From: Candidatus Pantoea varia
Lineage (GTDB): Bacteria; Pseudomonadota; Gammaproteobacteria; Enterobacterales; Enterobacteriaceae
Assembly: GCF_900115075.1 (NCBI RefSeq)
Contig: NZ_FOVG01000001.1
Span: 434,001-498,000, forward strand
DNA: 64,000 nt
Direction: 5' to 3'
Numbering within the stretch: position 1 is the stretch's first letter; each line of letters begins with the position of its first letter. Positions 7,678 to 17,509 of this stretch are shown here, piece by piece. The translations under genes were made by a program, and so were the position numbers. The notes under the pieces are model-generated. The model saw nothing but the letters and a program-made list of their open reading frames with translations. It searched no databases and had not been told where the DNA came from.

Positions 7678-8943
7678 TCATACTTTCACGTCATGGTAAT
7701 GATTTACTGAATCATTTTCCAATCCTGATGAAAAGCTATAGTTGCCACTTGCTGATTGTTCAACATGCCTACCCCACCACGCCATCATATCTCTTCGTTG
7801 CTCCAGATATTGAGAACGGTTGTAAGCTCTCCTGACCTCATTAGTATCAATGTGTGCCAGTGCTGCTTCAATCACGTCAGGCTGAAACCCTTTCTCATTG
7901 AGAACAGTTGAGGCAATCGATCTCATACCATGCGCAACAAGGATATCTTTGAAGCCCATACGTTTCAGCGCCATGTTTGCCGTCTGACTGTTCATTGGTT
8001 CCTGCGGATTGCGGTATCCGGGAAAAACGTGCGGTCTGTGTTTGCTGATAGGTTTCATAACTTCCAATACGGCAAGTGCCTGCTCAGATAATGGAACAAT
8101 GTGCATACGTTTCATTTTCATGCGCCCGGCAGGAATGCGCCATTCCTTTGTCTCGAAGTTGATCTCATCCCAGCGTGTCATCGCCGCTTCTGCCGGTCGT
8201 GTCATTGTAAGGAGCTGCCATTCGATAAGACAGCGCGTCTGTCTGCTAATACTCGCAAATGCGAGATTCTTCATAAGCAGAGGTAGCTGTTCAGGTAAAA
8301 GGGCAGGGCGGTGTTTTACTTTTGGCTTATGGAATGTCTTACCGATTTTTGCCGCTGGGTTTGAAGTGACTAAACCAGAGTTCAAAGCATAATCCATAAC
8401 CTCATTAATACGCTGACTTAGCCTTTTAACAGTTTCGAGTCTTCCTGCTGCATGAGTCGGGCTAAGAGATCCGATGAACTGTTGGGCTGTAATGCTGGAA
8501 ATGGGCATAGAGCCAATATGTGGGAACACATATTTACTCATTGAACGCCAGATATCGTTAAGAGTGTGAGTTGTTAATCCTGCTGCCTCTTTGGTCTTAA
8601 ACCACTCAGCTGCAACTTTTTCAAACGTACTTTCACTCACACTCTTCTGACGAAGTTGCTCTGCCTTTTTGTGCTCTTGAGGGTCAACGTCTTTGCTGAG
8701 AAGAGCGCGGGCTGATTCACGATTTTGGCGGGCTTCGGAAAGCGAAACAGAAGGGTATGAACCAAAGCTGATCATGGCCCGTTTACGAGTGAAGGGTTTG
8801 TAATAACGAAACCGCCAGAGTTTTGAGCCTCCGGGAGTTACCTGCAGTTCCAGACCATCCCCGTCATAAAGAACCAATGCTCGTCCAGCAGCTTTGGCGT
8901 TCTTCACTTCGGTATTGTTTAAGGGCTTGGTCTGTCTTGCCAT
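7678..8943 (-). CDS. int: P4-type tyrosine integrase of the island
   Basis: A 421-residue integrase with an N-terminal DUF4102-like arm-binding domain (about 5-90), a SAM-like core-binding domain (about 100-190) and a catalytic domain with R249 (TMTRPAEA), H338-x-x-R341 (AHGMRS), H364 (ALAH) and the nucleophile Y374 (RRAYNRSQYLEQRR). It would integrate and excise the element at the neighbouring tRNA-Pro gene, whose 3' end faces it 214 bases away. Length and motif spacing are normal, so it looks intact. The other boundary of the element is not in the window. Confidence 0.95.
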   Translation of the reverse strand: MARQTKPLNNTEVKNAKAAGRALVLYDGDGLELQVTPGGSKLWRFRYYKPFTRKRAMISFGSYPSVSLSEARQNRESARALLSKDVDPQEHKKAEQLRQKSVSESTFEKVAAEWFKTKEAAGLTTHTLNDIWRSMSKYVFPHIGSMPISSITAQQFIGSLSPTHAAGRLETVKRLSQRINEVMDYALNSGLVTSNPAAKIGKTFHKPKVKHRPALLPEQLPLLMKNLAFASISRQTRCLIEWQLLTMTRPAEAAMTRWDEINFETKEWRIPAGRMKMKRMHIVPLSEQALAVLEVMKPISKHRPHVFPGYRNPQEPMNSQTANMALKRMGFKDILVAHGMRSIASTVLNEKGFQPDVIEAALAHIDTNEVRRAYNRSQYLEQRRDMMAWWGRHVEQSASGNYSFSSGLENDSVNHYHDVKV

Positions 8944-8973
8944 GAGCAGTCTCCGCTCTGTTCCTCGGAAGGC

Positions 8974-9025
8974 TTAGGCATATCAAAAGGCAGTCTTAAA
9001 AACGTATGCCCATGAGTATGCCTAA
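8974..9025. repeat. Inverted TTAGGCATA pair upstream of int
   Basis: TTAGGCATA occurs at 8974-8982 on the plus strand and at 9017-9025 on the minus strand, and a variant TGGGCATAC lies between them. The same 9-mer occurs on the minus strand at 1154-1162 beside the mobC promoter. Possible binding sites of an element regulator, excisionase or the integrase arm domain. Confidence 0.4.
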
Positions 9026-9073
9026 ATCAGGTGGATTCCACTGTATCAATCAGGATTTCACTAGACAACAGAA

Positions 9074-9104
9074 AAACAGCAGGTTTCAACAACCTACTGT
9101 TTAA
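9074..9104 (-). terminator. Terminator downstream of tRNA-Pro
   Basis: AAACAGTAGGTT and AACCTGCTGTTT (minus strand) pair with one mismatch around a 5-base loop and run into a short T-tract. It lies 55 bases beyond the tRNA 3' end and probably ends the tRNA transcript, shielding int from read-through. Confidence 0.65.
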
Positions 9105-9157
9105 ACTGTTTTTTATGGTTCTCTCTGGACTTCACCAGACAAAACGTTGGGAGAATT

Positions 9158-9234
9158 TGGTCGGCACGAGAGGATTTGAACCTCCGACCCCGGACACCCC
9201 ATGACCGTGCGCTACCAGGCTGCGCTACGTGCCG
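9158..9234 (-). tRNA. proL: tRNA-Pro(GGG)
   Basis: A 77-base cloverleaf with CCA encoded at 9158-9160. The acceptor stem CGGCACG pairs with CGTGCCG, the T arm contains GGTTCAAATCC, and the anticodon loop is ATGGGGT giving anticodon GGG. It differs little from E. coli proL and, as there, follows yejM. Its 3' half is the likely attachment core used by the integrase; the intact gene at this side means the element restored the tRNA end. Confidence 0.96.
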
Positions 9235-9307
9235 AACACTGGAGGATTAGTCTACTGGTTATCGTTATTAATGCAAGATACCAGCCGGTTATTTGCCTGA
9301 TAATTAA

Positions 9308-11062
9308 TCAGTTAGCAATAAACCGCTTCTCTTCAGTGAGAACCTGTAACAGCAGCGCCAGCTCTGGCTTATGATCCTTCAGCGCGTTGCCCTGCGCATC
9401 ATAAGCGCGATAGCTGCCGTTGTTGTTGAGCACCAGCGTCACCTGCGGCGTGGTAATCACCAGCTTGTTCTCTTCGCTGCTCGCGACCCAGTCATGGCGA
9501 CGACGTGCAGCAAACAAATCTTCACCCTGCGAGTAGTTCACCGGATTGGTCCGCACATGCAGCAGTCGCTGCATCAGCGTTGCCATGACATCCTGATGAT
9601 CAGAGAGACGATCAACAGTCTGCGCCGGGGTATCTGGCCAGTGAATCACTAACGGCACCTGCAGCGTCTGGCGGTTTCCGGCGCTGTCAGGATCGCCATC
9701 CAGTGCCAGTCCACGCTGCGCGGTGATCACTACCACGGTGTTCTTCAGTAAATCACGCGCCTGCAGGCTGTTGAGCACCGCATGGATCTGCTCATCAATG
9801 GCCGGAGCCTGGCGCAGATAGCTGCGCTGACGGGCTTTGGCACTGTCGCCGGTGACATCAGGACCGTTCAGGGCAATCCATGAGAACCAGGGGGCCTGCG
9901 AACCCTTCTGTTTCTCCAGCCAGTTCTGCCATTGCGCTACGGTGCTGGCATTGGGCTGACTGTTTGTCGCAGGCAGCGAATAATCAGTCAGCAACGCCTG
10001 GCGGTAGAGCGGCGGATTAAAGCCTTCCGAGGAGAACAGGCCAAACTGATAGCCCTGGGTGCTCAGCGCGCCCAGCAGCGCCGACGGCGTTCGGGAGGCC
10101 AGAATACCGTTCATGTAGCTGGAGGAGATGCCATAGAACAGGCCAAACAAGCCTTTCTCTGGCGTATCACCCGCGCTGTAGTGCTGGGTGAAACGCACGT
10201 TCTCGCTGGCGAACTGGTTCAGTTCCGGCAGCGCTTTAGCGAGCGTGGCGTTGTTGAGACCATCCACTGTCAGCACCAGCAGGTTGTTACGCGTGCCGGC
10301 ATCACGGAACGTAATGTCGCTCAGCGGATACTCAACGGCCACCGCTTCCGGATCGCCCTGCTGAATCAGCCGACGCTGATACTCCTGCGCATCCAGCAGA
10401 CCGTGACGCTCAAGGAAACGGCGGGCGGTCATCGGGTAGGAGAGCGGCAGGTTGGCGCGCTGCATGGTAATCGGGCGATAGAAGTTGGCATCGGCCCAGA
10501 TATACATCAGGTGGCTGGCAAAGAAGGCGCTGATAAAGAGGGCGGCAACGGGCTTACCAAACGAGCGGCGATTCAGGCTGCGAAGCTTCTGCCAGCTCCA
10601 GGTTGCAAACAGCATCTCGACCAGGAAAATCAGCGGCACGCTGATAAACATGAGCTGCCAGTCGCGCGCCATCTCGCTCTGATCGGGGTTGATGACCAGC
10701 TCCCACACCACCGGATTAAGGTGCAGGTGGAAGCGGCTGAACACCGCACTGTCGACCATCACCAGCGTCAGCCCGGAGGTCGCAATCACGGCGGATAACA
10801 CCCGCATCAGCCGTTGCGACATCACCACAAAGGTCAGCGGGAAGATAATCAGCAGATAGGCGGCGAAAACGACAAAACTGAAATGGCCAACCCAGCTGGT
10901 ATAGGCGTAAATGCGCCCCGCCAGCGAAGAAGGCCAGTCGGCGACCAACAGGTAGCGACTGCCTAAAATCAGCGCGAATAAGATGTTAAACAGAGCAAAC
11001 CAGTGCCCCCAACTGATCATCTGGGAGACTTTTTCGCGGTAGCGCTGCCGGTTGGTTACCAT
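9308..11062 (-). CDS. yejM: YejM/PbgA inner-membrane lipid A sensor
   Basis: A 584-residue protein with about five N-terminal membrane helices (residues about 20-195) and a periplasmic sulfatase-like domain beginning near LLVLTVDGLNN. It matches YejM (PbgA, LapC), which senses lipopolysaccharide at the outer leaflet of the inner membrane and controls LpxC turnover through LapB and FtsH. In the family the periplasmic domain is enzyme-like but thought not to act as a sulfatase. It follows yejL by 22 bases, and the same order is found in E. coli. No defects seen. Confidence 0.95.
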   Translation of the reverse strand: MVTNRQRYREKVSQMISWGHWFALFNILFALILGSRYLLVADWPSSLAGRIYAYTSWVGHFSFVVFAAYLLIIFPLTFVVMSQRLMRVLSAVIATSGLTLVMVDSAVFSRFHLHLNPVVWELVINPDQSEMARDWQLMFISVPLIFLVEMLFATWSWQKLRSLNRRSFGKPVAALFISAFFASHLMYIWADANFYRPITMQRANLPLSYPMTARRFLERHGLLDAQEYQRRLIQQGDPEAVAVEYPLSDITFRDAGTRNNLLVLTVDGLNNATLAKALPELNQFASENVRFTQHYSAGDTPEKGLFGLFYGISSSYMNGILASRTPSALLGALSTQGYQFGLFSSEGFNPPLYRQALLTDYSLPATNSQPNASTVAQWQNWLEKQKGSQAPWFSWIALNGPDVTGDSAKARQRSYLRQAPAIDEQIHAVLNSLQARDLLKNTVVVITAQRGLALDGDPDSAGNRQTLQVPLVIHWPDTPAQTVDRLSDHQDVMATLMQRLLHVRTNPVNYSQGEDLFAARRRHDWVASSEENKLVITTPQVTLVLNNNGSYRAYDAQGNALKDHKPELALLLQVLTEEKRFIAN

Positions 11063-11084
11063 ATTATTAAGTCAAATCAGCCAA

Positions 11085-11312
11085 TTAATGGGCGTTATCG
11101 TCACGCACTGACGCCTGAAGGGCATCGGCGAAAGAACGTGCCAGAGAACGACGTTGCGCCGGGGCGACATCGCTGTTAATTAAGTTGGTCACCATATTTC
11201 CCAGAACCATCAGGGAGAGATCGGTGGGGGCTTTGTCCTTGTGCAGGATTTGGGCCATTTCCGCGAGGAGTTGTTCCACGCGTTCGTCACTGTAACGGGA
11301 TGATTGTGCCAT
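11085..11312 (-). CDS. yejL: YejL, conserved small protein of unknown function
   Basis: A 75-residue soluble protein ([19 protein letters not shown]...) closely like E. coli YejL, also 75 residues, with the conserved core [19 protein letters not shown]. The start at 11312 is chosen to match this length; in-frame upstream starts at 11330 or 11363 would add residues not in the family. It is divergent from yejK and likely co-transcribed with yejM. Function unknown. Confidence 0.9.
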   Translation of the reverse strand: MAQSSRYSDERVEQLLAEMAQILHKDKAPTDLSLMVLGNMVTNLINSDVAPAQRRSLARSFADALQASVRDDNAH

Positions 11313-11470
11313 ATCGTCGTCTAAGCTCATTTCAAAAGGCGATATATTACCGGAACAGCACACTTTTTACCGCAATTTTATCGAAAGCAGCACGTTCGCT
11401 TCATGCATAGAGTTGAAAGCCGATGCTGGCGGTGTTTGAATACGCGCCTGTGCTAAAAGGAGAGTCTACC

Positions 11471-12475
11471 ATGAGTCTGGATATCGACCAGATTGCCCTG
11501 CATCAGTTAATCAAACGCGATGAAAACCAGCTTGAACTGGCGCTGCGCGATTCGCTGCTGCCTGCCACCAACACCGTCAACGCGATGGTGGAGGAGTTAC
11601 ACCGGGTTTACAGCGCAAAAAGCAAAGCTTATGGCCTGTTCAATGCAGAGAGTGAACTGGCAGAAGCGCTGCGTAATTGTCGTAAGGGTAACGATGATTT
11701 TCTCGCTTTTAGCCGTGCCGCGACCGGTCGTCTGCGCGACGAGCTGGCAAAATATCCGTTTGCTGAAGGCGGCGTGGTGCTGTTTATTCACTACCGCTAT
11801 CTGGCGGTGGAGTATCTGCTGATTGCGGTGCTGAACAGCCAGTCCAGTATGCGTGTCAACGAGCAGATGGATATCAGCAGCACCCACTATCTCGACATCA
11901 ATCATGCGGACATCGTGGCGCGTATCGATTTGACCGAGTGGGAAACTAACCCGGAATCGACCCGTTACCTGACCTTCCTGCGCGGCCGCGTTGGGCGTAA
12001 AGTGGCTGACTTCTTCATGGACTTCCTCGGTGCTGAAGTGGGATTAGATACCAAGGCGCAGAACCGCGGTCTGTTGCAGGCAGTAGATGATTACTGCAAC
12101 GAATCGGAACTGGATAAGCAGGAGCGGCAGAACTATCGCCAGCAGGTCTACAGCTACTGCAACGAGCAGTTGCAGGCGGGCGAGGAGATTGCGCTGGAAG
12201 ATCTGTCGAGCGAGCTGCCACCGCTGGGCGAAAAAACCTTCCAGGCTTTTACTCAGGAGCAGGGCTACGAGCTGGAAGAGAGCTTCCCGGCAGATCGCAG
12301 TACGCTGCGCCAGCTGACGAAGTTTGCCGGAAGCGGCGGGGGACTGACCCTGAATTTCGATGCAATGTTGCTGGGCGAACGCATTTTCTGGGATCCGGCC
12401 ACGGACACCCTGACAATTAAGGGCACCCCACCCAATCTGCGTGACCAGCTTCAGCGCCGTACCAGCAGCAAATAA
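11471..12475 (+). CDS. yejK: Nucleoid-associated protein YejK (NdpA)
   Basis: A 334-residue protein beginning [18 protein letters not shown], nearly identical in pattern to E. coli YejK (335 residues), an abundant nucleoid-associated protein reported to interact with topoisomerases. Conserved blocks include [21 protein letters not shown] and [25 protein letters not shown]. The start at 11471 follows an AAAAGGAG ribosome site; 16 more in-frame codons upstream are not supported. A terminator-like hairpin follows the stop directly. Confidence 0.95.
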   Translation: MSLDIDQIALHQLIKRDENQLELALRDSLLPATNTVNAMVEELHRVYSAKSKAYGLFNAESELAEALRNCRKGNDDFLAFSRAATGRLRDELAKYPFAEGGVVLFIHYRYLAVEYLLIAVLNSQSSMRVNEQMDISSTHYLDINHADIVARIDLTEWETNPESTRYLTFLRGRVGRKVADFFMDFLGAEVGLDTKAQNRGLLQAVDDYCNESELDKQERQNYRQQVYSYCNEQLQAGEEIALEDLSSELPPLGEKTFQAFTQEQGYELEESFPADRSTLRQLTKFAGSGGGLTLNFDAMLLGERIFWDPATDTLTIKGTPPNLRDQLQRRTSSK

Positions 12476-12477
12476 AA

Positions 12478-12498
12478 AAGCCGGGCTCAGCCCGGCTT
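12478..12498. terminator. Bidirectional terminator between yejK and rplY
   Basis: AAGCCGGGC-TCA-GCCCGGCTT forms a 9-base stem right after the yejK stop. An A-run on its left gives a T-run on the minus strand; the plus-strand T-tract is weak. Confidence 0.7.
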
Positions 12499-12545
12499 CT
12501 GTTCCCTGACACGTCGACTAACTTCGACTATCAGCGACAAAATAA

Positions 12546-12571
12546 AAGGGCCGGTTTCTCAACCGGCCCTT
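12546..12571 (-). terminator. Terminator of rplY
   Basis: AAGGGCCGGTT pairs with AACCGGCCCTT around TCTC, 24 bases beyond the rplY stop, and is followed on the minus strand by TTTTATTTT. Confidence 0.85.
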
Positions 12572-12594
12572 CTACATTTCAACGTAATTCGCGA

Positions 12595-12879
12595 TTAAGC
12601 GCGAACGAAGTCGATGTGGAACAGTTTTGGCTTGAACGGGTGACGCTGAACAGCCTGAACTTTCACTTTAGTTTCTTTACCGTCAACTGACAGGGTCAGA
12701 ACTTCGTCGTAGAAACCTGGCTTAGTCTGCAGGTTCATTACTGAGTCGTGATCCAGGTCGATAGCAACAGCCGCTTCAGAACCACCGTAGATGATGGCCG
12801 GGAAACGGTTTGCTAAACGCAGGCGGCGGCTCGCACCCTTACCCTGCTCTTTACGTTCTACTGCATTGATAGTGAGCAT
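12595..12879 (-). CDS. rplY: Ribosomal protein L25
   Basis: A 94-residue basic protein ([21 protein letters not shown]...), the short gamma-proteobacterial form of L25 that binds loop E of 5S rRNA in the large subunit. It contains the family blocks RFPAIIYGG and [12 protein letters not shown]. Alone in its transcription unit with its own terminator. In E. coli rplY is autoregulated through its leader; the leader here (12880-13021) was not resolved. Confidence 0.97.
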   Translation of the reverse strand: MLTINAVERKEQGKGASRRLRLANRFPAIIYGGSEAAVAIDLDHDSVMNLQTKPGFYDEVLTLSVDGKETKVKVQAVQRHPFKPKLFHIDFVRA

Positions 12880-13021
12880 TAATATCTCTCTTTATATAAA
12901 TCCTGCTACAGGCGACCCAGTAACAGGCAGGTTATTCAATACCGCTGATGCACATGCAAAAGCGGGCGGCAGTATAGCCGTTATGCCGGGTGGTAGCAAA
13001 CGATATACCCGCCAGCCGGGA

Positions 13022-14776
13022 TTACCGCAGCTCATTGGCGCGGCGATAGCGCCCCTGATAATCGAACATTTTCTCGCGGATCTGCCAGAACTGCCCTTTA
13101 GCCCGCGCGACGACAAAGTCGGGATGACGCAGCAGCGGCTGCAGTGCCAGGACGTCAGCAGCGGTCTGCCAGCCCAGCGGCACGCCGGGCGCGCGCTGAT
13201 GCGGACGCATAAAGAGCTGTTCGAACGCCTTACGCTGAGCCGGTGTCTGCAGACGAAACCGTTCGCTGACGCTGGTGCCTTCCTCGTCGTAGTAGGTCGC
13301 CTTCAGCCATTCGCCTTTGGCGTCATGGCCCTGTTCCAGCGTCATGCCACCACAGCGCAGCACCAGCGCATCTTTCAGTTTCAGCGCCGCTTTCAGCATA
13401 TCGTCCGGATCGACCAGAATTTTGTCGCACTGGTGACAACGCCGGGCGGCAATATCATTCTCTGCGCCGCAGTCGGGGCAGCTTTTAAACCGGAAGCGGA
13501 AATCACACTGTTCGCGCTCACCCTCATCATCTTCCAGCACGCCCTGACAGCGTCGGCCAAAATGCTCGATCACCATGCCATCTTCGGTCGCCTTGCCCCA
13601 GAAAGTGTTGGCGAAACCGCAGGCGGGACAAAAAACCTGTACCGGCTGATTGTCGCTGGCCCCTTTGGGTGCGCCAACTTCGGGCGTAAAGAGATCGTGC
13701 GGATTACCGGCATAATCAAGAATCAGACAGTCGGTTTTACCGGGCGAGAGCCGCAGGCCGCGTCCGACGATTTGCTGATAGAGGCTGACCGATTCGGTCG
13801 GGCGCAGGATCGCAATCAGATCCACATGCGGGGCATCAAACCCGGTGGTCAGTACCGCCACGTTCACCAGGTATTTAAGCTGCTGCGCTTTAAACGCCAG
13901 AATCAGGGCATCGCGCTCTCTGGCTGGCGTTTCGGCGGAGACCAGCGCGCTGTTTTCGGGCAGCAGCCGCAGAATTTCCCGTGCGTGCTCCACCGTCGAC
14001 GCGAAAATCATCACCCCCAGCCGATCTTCGGCGAACTCCACAATCTGGCGGATGATATGGGGCGTGACGCGCTGCTGCTGTTTCAGTTCACGATTAAGAT
14101 CGGCTTCGCTGAACAAACCGTTGCTTTGTGCCGTCAGTCGGCTGAAATCATACTGCACCACCGGCATATCCAGCCGCTCCGGCGGCACCAGGAACTGATG
14201 CTTGATCATGTAGCGCAGCGGCAGTTCATAGATACAGTCGCGGAACAGCGATTTTTCATCGCCACGCACCATGCCGTGATAGTGGAACTGATAAATCCAG
14301 CCTTTACCCAGCCGGAACGGCGTGGCGGTCAGGCCCAGTAAACGCAGCTGAGGATTGTGCTGACGCAGATGATTAAAGATCTGCTGATACTGACTCTCTT
14401 TATCATCGCCGATGCGGTGACACTCATCGACAATCACCAGAGAAAAGGCGCTGTCGAACAGGTCGAGATTTCGCGCCACCGACTGCACACTGCCAAACAC
14501 CACTTTGCGCTGACTCTCTTTGCGCTGCAGTCCGGCGGCAAAGATATCTGCTTCCAGCCCGTAGGCCTGATATTTACTGTGGTTCTGCGCCACCAGCTCT
14601 TTGACGTGCGCCAGCACCAGCACCCGGCCACGGGCCAGCCGTGCCAGCTCGGCAATCACCAGACTCTTTCCGGCACCGGTCGGCAGCACAATGACGGCAG
14701 GTTCCTGATGGCGACGGAAATGGGCGACGGTGGCATTCACCGCATCCTGTTGATAGGGGCGTAAGGTAAAAGACAT
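13022..14776 (-). CDS. radD: RadD (YejH) superfamily-2 helicase
   Basis: A 584-residue helicase with Walker A LPTGAGKS (31-38), DECH box ([10 protein letters not shown]), motif III TATPF, and the C-terminal helicase motif QIVGRGLR. The C-terminus has several zinc-binding CxxC pairs ([20 protein letters not shown]). This is the layout of E. coli RadD (586 residues), which helps recovery from double-strand breaks and stimulates RecA. The start at 14776 ([12 protein letters not shown]) matches the family; a longer open frame to 14878 is not needed. It is divergent from rsuA. Confidence 0.94.
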   Translation of the reverse strand: MSFTLRPYQQDAVNATVAHFRRHQEPAVIVLPTGAGKSLVIAELARLARGRVLVLAHVKELVAQNHSKYQAYGLEADIFAAGLQRKESQRKVVFGSVQSVARNLDLFDSAFSLVIVDECHRIGDDKESQYQQIFNHLRQHNPQLRLLGLTATPFRLGKGWIYQFHYHGMVRGDEKSLFRDCIYELPLRYMIKHQFLVPPERLDMPVVQYDFSRLTAQSNGLFSEADLNRELKQQQRVTPHIIRQIVEFAEDRLGVMIFASTVEHAREILRLLPENSALVSAETPARERDALILAFKAQQLKYLVNVAVLTTGFDAPHVDLIAILRPTESVSLYQQIVGRGLRLSPGKTDCLILDYAGNPHDLFTPEVGAPKGASDNQPVQVFCPACGFANTFWGKATEDGMVIEHFGRRCQGVLEDDEGEREQCDFRFRFKSCPDCGAENDIAARRCHQCDKILVDPDDMLKAALKLKDALVLRCGGMTLEQGHDAKGEWLKATYYDEEGTSVSERFRLQTPAQRKAFEQLFMRPHQRAPGVPLGWQTAADVLALQPLLRHPDFVVARAKGQFWQIREKMFDYQGRYRRANELR

Positions 14777-14931
14777 GTGGCTCACTTTTGTATAACTGGT
14801 GGCAATTATGCCATGAAAGTGCGGTAAACGCGCTGTCAGGCTGGCGCGGATCACGTTATACTTCCCGCACATTTTCAACGGTTAACCAGGCCGTTTCAGA
14901 TTCCCTCCGCAGTAACAGGCAAAACGAATTC

Positions 14932-15651
14932 ATGCGACTCGACAAATTCATCTCTCAGCAACTGGAAATCAGCCGCGCCATCGCTCATCGCGAGATCCGT
15001 GGCCAGCGTGTCACCGTCAACGGGGAAATTGTTCGCGATACCGCGTTCAAACTGCTGCCCGATCACGAAGTCGTCTATGACGGCAACGTACTGCAGATGC
15101 AGACCGGTCCACGCTACTTTATGCTGAACAAACCGCAGGGTTACGTCTGCTCAACCGACGATCCCGATCATCCGACCATCATCTATTTCATCGAAGAGCC
15201 GATGTCATTCAAACTGCACGCGGCAGGGCGTCTGGATATCGACACCACCGGACTGGTGCTGCTGACAGATGATGGCCAGTGGTCACACCGCATCACCTCG
15301 CCACGTCATCACTGCGAGAAAACCTACCGGGTTACTCTGGAATCGCCAATCAGTGACGATACGGCCGCGCAGTTTACAGCGGGCGTGCAGTTGCATAACG
15401 AGAAGAGCCTGACGAAACCGGCACAGCTGGAGGTGATGACTCCCACAGACGTGCGGCTCACACTGAGCGAAGGCCGTTATCACCAGGTGAAACGGATGTT
15501 TGCCGCCGTCGGCAATCGGGTCATTGAGCTGCATCGCGAACGCATCGGTGACATCGTGCTGGACGAGGATCTGGAACCGGGCGAATACCGCGCGCTGACA
15601 GAAGAAGAGATCGCCAGCATCGGTGTGCCCAAAGAGCTGCAGACCAAATAA
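14932..15651 (+). CDS. rsuA: 16S rRNA pseudouridine-516 synthase
   Basis: A 239-residue protein with an N-terminal S4 RNA-binding domain ([15 protein letters not shown]...) and a RsuA-type catalytic domain; catalytic aspartate D102 in [19 protein letters not shown]. It makes pseudouridine 516 in 16S rRNA. E. coli RsuA is 231 residues with the same aspartate number. The start at 14932 is set by the S4 domain start; the longer open frame to 14788 is unsupported. Confidence 0.94.
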   Translation: MRLDKFISQQLEISRAIAHREIRGQRVTVNGEIVRDTAFKLLPDHEVVYDGNVLQMQTGPRYFMLNKPQGYVCSTDDPDHPTIIYFIEEPMSFKLHAAGRLDIDTTGLVLLTDDGQWSHRITSPRHHCEKTYRVTLESPISDDTAAQFTAGVQLHNEKSLTKPAQLEVMTPTDVRLTLSEGRYHQVKRMFAAVGNRVIELHRERIGDIVLDEDLEPGEYRALTEEEIASIGVPKELQTK

Positions 15652-15700
15652 TCGGGCGGGCCGGGCGGCCCGAACCAGACTCATTCGTGCAGGAGAAGGT

Positions 15701-16897
15701 GTGCGTAAGGAAAAGAACTCGCCAACAGGACTGGTGGTTATCCTCGGTCTGTTAGCCATGCTGATGCCGTTATCGATCGATATGTATCTGCCCGCCATGC
15801 CGCAGATTGCACGCGAGTTCGGCGTGTCAGCCGGTAGCGTGCAGATGTCGCTTAACCTCTACATCCTTGGCTTCGCGATTGGCCAGCTTATCTATGGTCC
15901 GCTGGCGGACAGCTATGGGCGTAAGCCGGTGATTGCGCTCGGCACCCTGATCTTTGCCTGCGCCGCTGCTGCCTGTGCACTGTCACAGACCATCGATCAG
16001 CTGATTCTGATGCGCTTCCTGCATGGACTGTCGGCAGCCGCTGCCAGTGTGGTGATCAATGCGCTAATGCGTGACAGTTACTCGAAAGAGGACTTCTCGC
16101 GCATGATGTCCTTTGTGATGCTGATTACTACCATCGCGCCGCTGCTGGCACCGATCATCGGTGGCTGGCTGCTGGTGCTCTGGAGCTGGCATGCGATCTT
16201 CTGGGCGCTCGCGGGAGCGGCACTGGTGACCACCGTGCTGGTGACCACGCAGATCCGCGAAACCCTGAAGCCGGAGCAGCGACAACGCTTTCATCTGCGT
16301 ACTACGCTCGGCAATTTCGTGACGCTGTTCCGCCACAAACGGGCGTTCAGTTACATGCTGTCGAGCGGCTTCTCCTTTGCCGGACTCTTTACCTTTCTCA
16401 ATGCGGGTCCCTTTGTCTACATCGAGCTGAATCACGTCTCACCGCAAAACTTTGGCTACTACTTTGGCCTCAACGTGGTGTTTCTTTTTGTGCTGACGCT
16501 GATTAACAGCCGCGCGGTGCGCCGCTTTGGTCCGGTGGCGATGTTCCGGCTGGGCCTGCTGATACAGTTCTGCATGGGGATCTGGTTGCTGATTGTCAGC
16601 GCCTTCAGCCTTGGCTTCCTGCCGCTGGTGATGGGAATTGCGATGTTTATCGGTTGCGTGTCGATGGTCTCATCGAATGCGATGGCGGTGATTCTGGATG
16701 AGTTTCCGCACATGGCCGGAACGGCATCCTCTCTGGCGGGCACGCTGCGATTTGGCGTCGGCGCTTTTGTCGGTGCACTGCTGTCGCTGGTGAGTTTCAA
16801 CAGCGCCTGGCCGATGGTCGGCACGATTGCACTGTGCGCGACAATTTCCCTGCTGCTCTTCTTCTACGCTTCACGTCCCCGCACTGCGACCCGTTAA
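15701..16897 (+). CDS. bcr: Bcr-type multidrug efflux transporter (MFS, DHA1)
   Basis: A 398-residue membrane protein with 12 predicted helices, the opening [18 protein letters not shown] and motif A-like [12 protein letters not shown] typical of Bcr/CflA drug:proton antiporters. E. coli Bcr exports bicyclomycin and other drugs and also follows rsuA. GTG at 15701 is chosen as start because AGGAGAAG lies immediately before it and the N-terminus then matches Bcr; the open frame extends upstream into rsuA with no support. Confidence 0.92.
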   Translation: MRKEKNSPTGLVVILGLLAMLMPLSIDMYLPAMPQIAREFGVSAGSVQMSLNLYILGFAIGQLIYGPLADSYGRKPVIALGTLIFACAAAACALSQTIDQLILMRFLHGLSAAAASVVINALMRDSYSKEDFSRMMSFVMLITTIAPLLAPIIGGWLLVLWSWHAIFWALAGAALVTTVLVTTQIRETLKPEQRQRFHLRTTLGNFVTLFRHKRAFSYMLSSGFSFAGLFTFLNAGPFVYIELNHVSPQNFGYYFGLNVVFLFVLTLINSRAVRRFGPVAMFRLGLLIQFCMGIWLLIVSAFSLGFLPLVMGIAMFIGCVSMVSSNAMAVILDEFPHMAGTASSLAGTLRFGVGAFVGALLSLVSFNSAWPMVGTIALCATISLLLFFYASRPRTATR

Positions 16898-17188
16898 CCG
16901 GGCGCAGTGGTTTCTCCCCGATTGCCCGCAGCGATACACATCTCGCCGGTTTTGTTTCGTTATTGTGAAAATTTTTAGTTAAAAAAGTAATCACAATGCG
17001 TCTAAAATGATTGTTAACGGCGTGTGAACGCGGTACATATAGGCTGAAGTGCGATGTAAGTCGCAAAAAATGCGCTTCTGCCCGCCGCACGGAGGGGCCA
17101 TTAATGCCTGTCCGGTCTCAGCGGTGAGCAATCCGTTTTTAGCCGGGCTGCTGTGTTGCGACATAAACTCATCCGGGGAAAGTAAACT

Positions 17189-17509
17189 ATGCTGCAACTT
17201 TCAATTGTGCATCGTCTGCCACAGCATTTTCGCTGGGCCAGCGATCACCACAGCGCCATCGAATCCGATGACACGACGCTGGATGAGCAGGATTTCGTTG
17301 CGCTGCGACTGATCAGCCATGACGGTATTCCGGCGTGGGAGATTCTTCAGCAGTTGAAAGAAGTGCTGGCCGATATTCAGGTTGACTGCAAAGTGGCCGA
17401 GTGCGAAGGGCAACCCTGCCTGTTCATTCGACGTCGTGACGAGAGCGCCACCAACTGCTGCCTGAAAAATCAAGGCGTGGCGATTGCTGAAACCTTTATC
17501 GCAGGTTGA
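17189..17509 (+). CDS. yejG: YejG, conserved protein of unknown function
   Basis: A 106-residue protein with the YejG signature blocks MLQLSIVHRLPQ, ECEGQPCLFIRRRDE and LKNQGVAIAE. Soluble, no membrane segment. Function unknown; the E. coli homologue has been linked to aminoglycoside response. Its 3' end overlaps the convergent yejF gene by 14 bases. A ribosome site (GGGGAAAG) precedes the ATG. The 290-base gap before it holds no gene. Confidence 0.88.
   Translation: MLQLSIVHRLPQHFRWASDHHSAIESDDTTLDEQDFVALRLISHDGIPAWEILQQLKEVLADIQVDCKVAECEGQPCLFIRRRDESATNCCLKNQGVAIAETFIAG

Noticed and set aside
1..9157. Second attachment site (repeat of the tRNA-Pro 3' end) inside the visible island
   Set aside because: No second copy of the tRNA 3' end was found by reading; the left boundary probably lies outside.
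9932..10798. 288-codon plus-strand open frame opposite yejM
   Set aside because: Antisense shadow of a complete YejM gene; composition rich in R, Q, H as expected of a shadow frame.
12791..14341. 516-codon plus-strand open frame opposite radD
   Set aside because: It lies antisense to a full RadD helicase with all motifs; its own sequence has no recognisable domain and reflects high GC codon structure.
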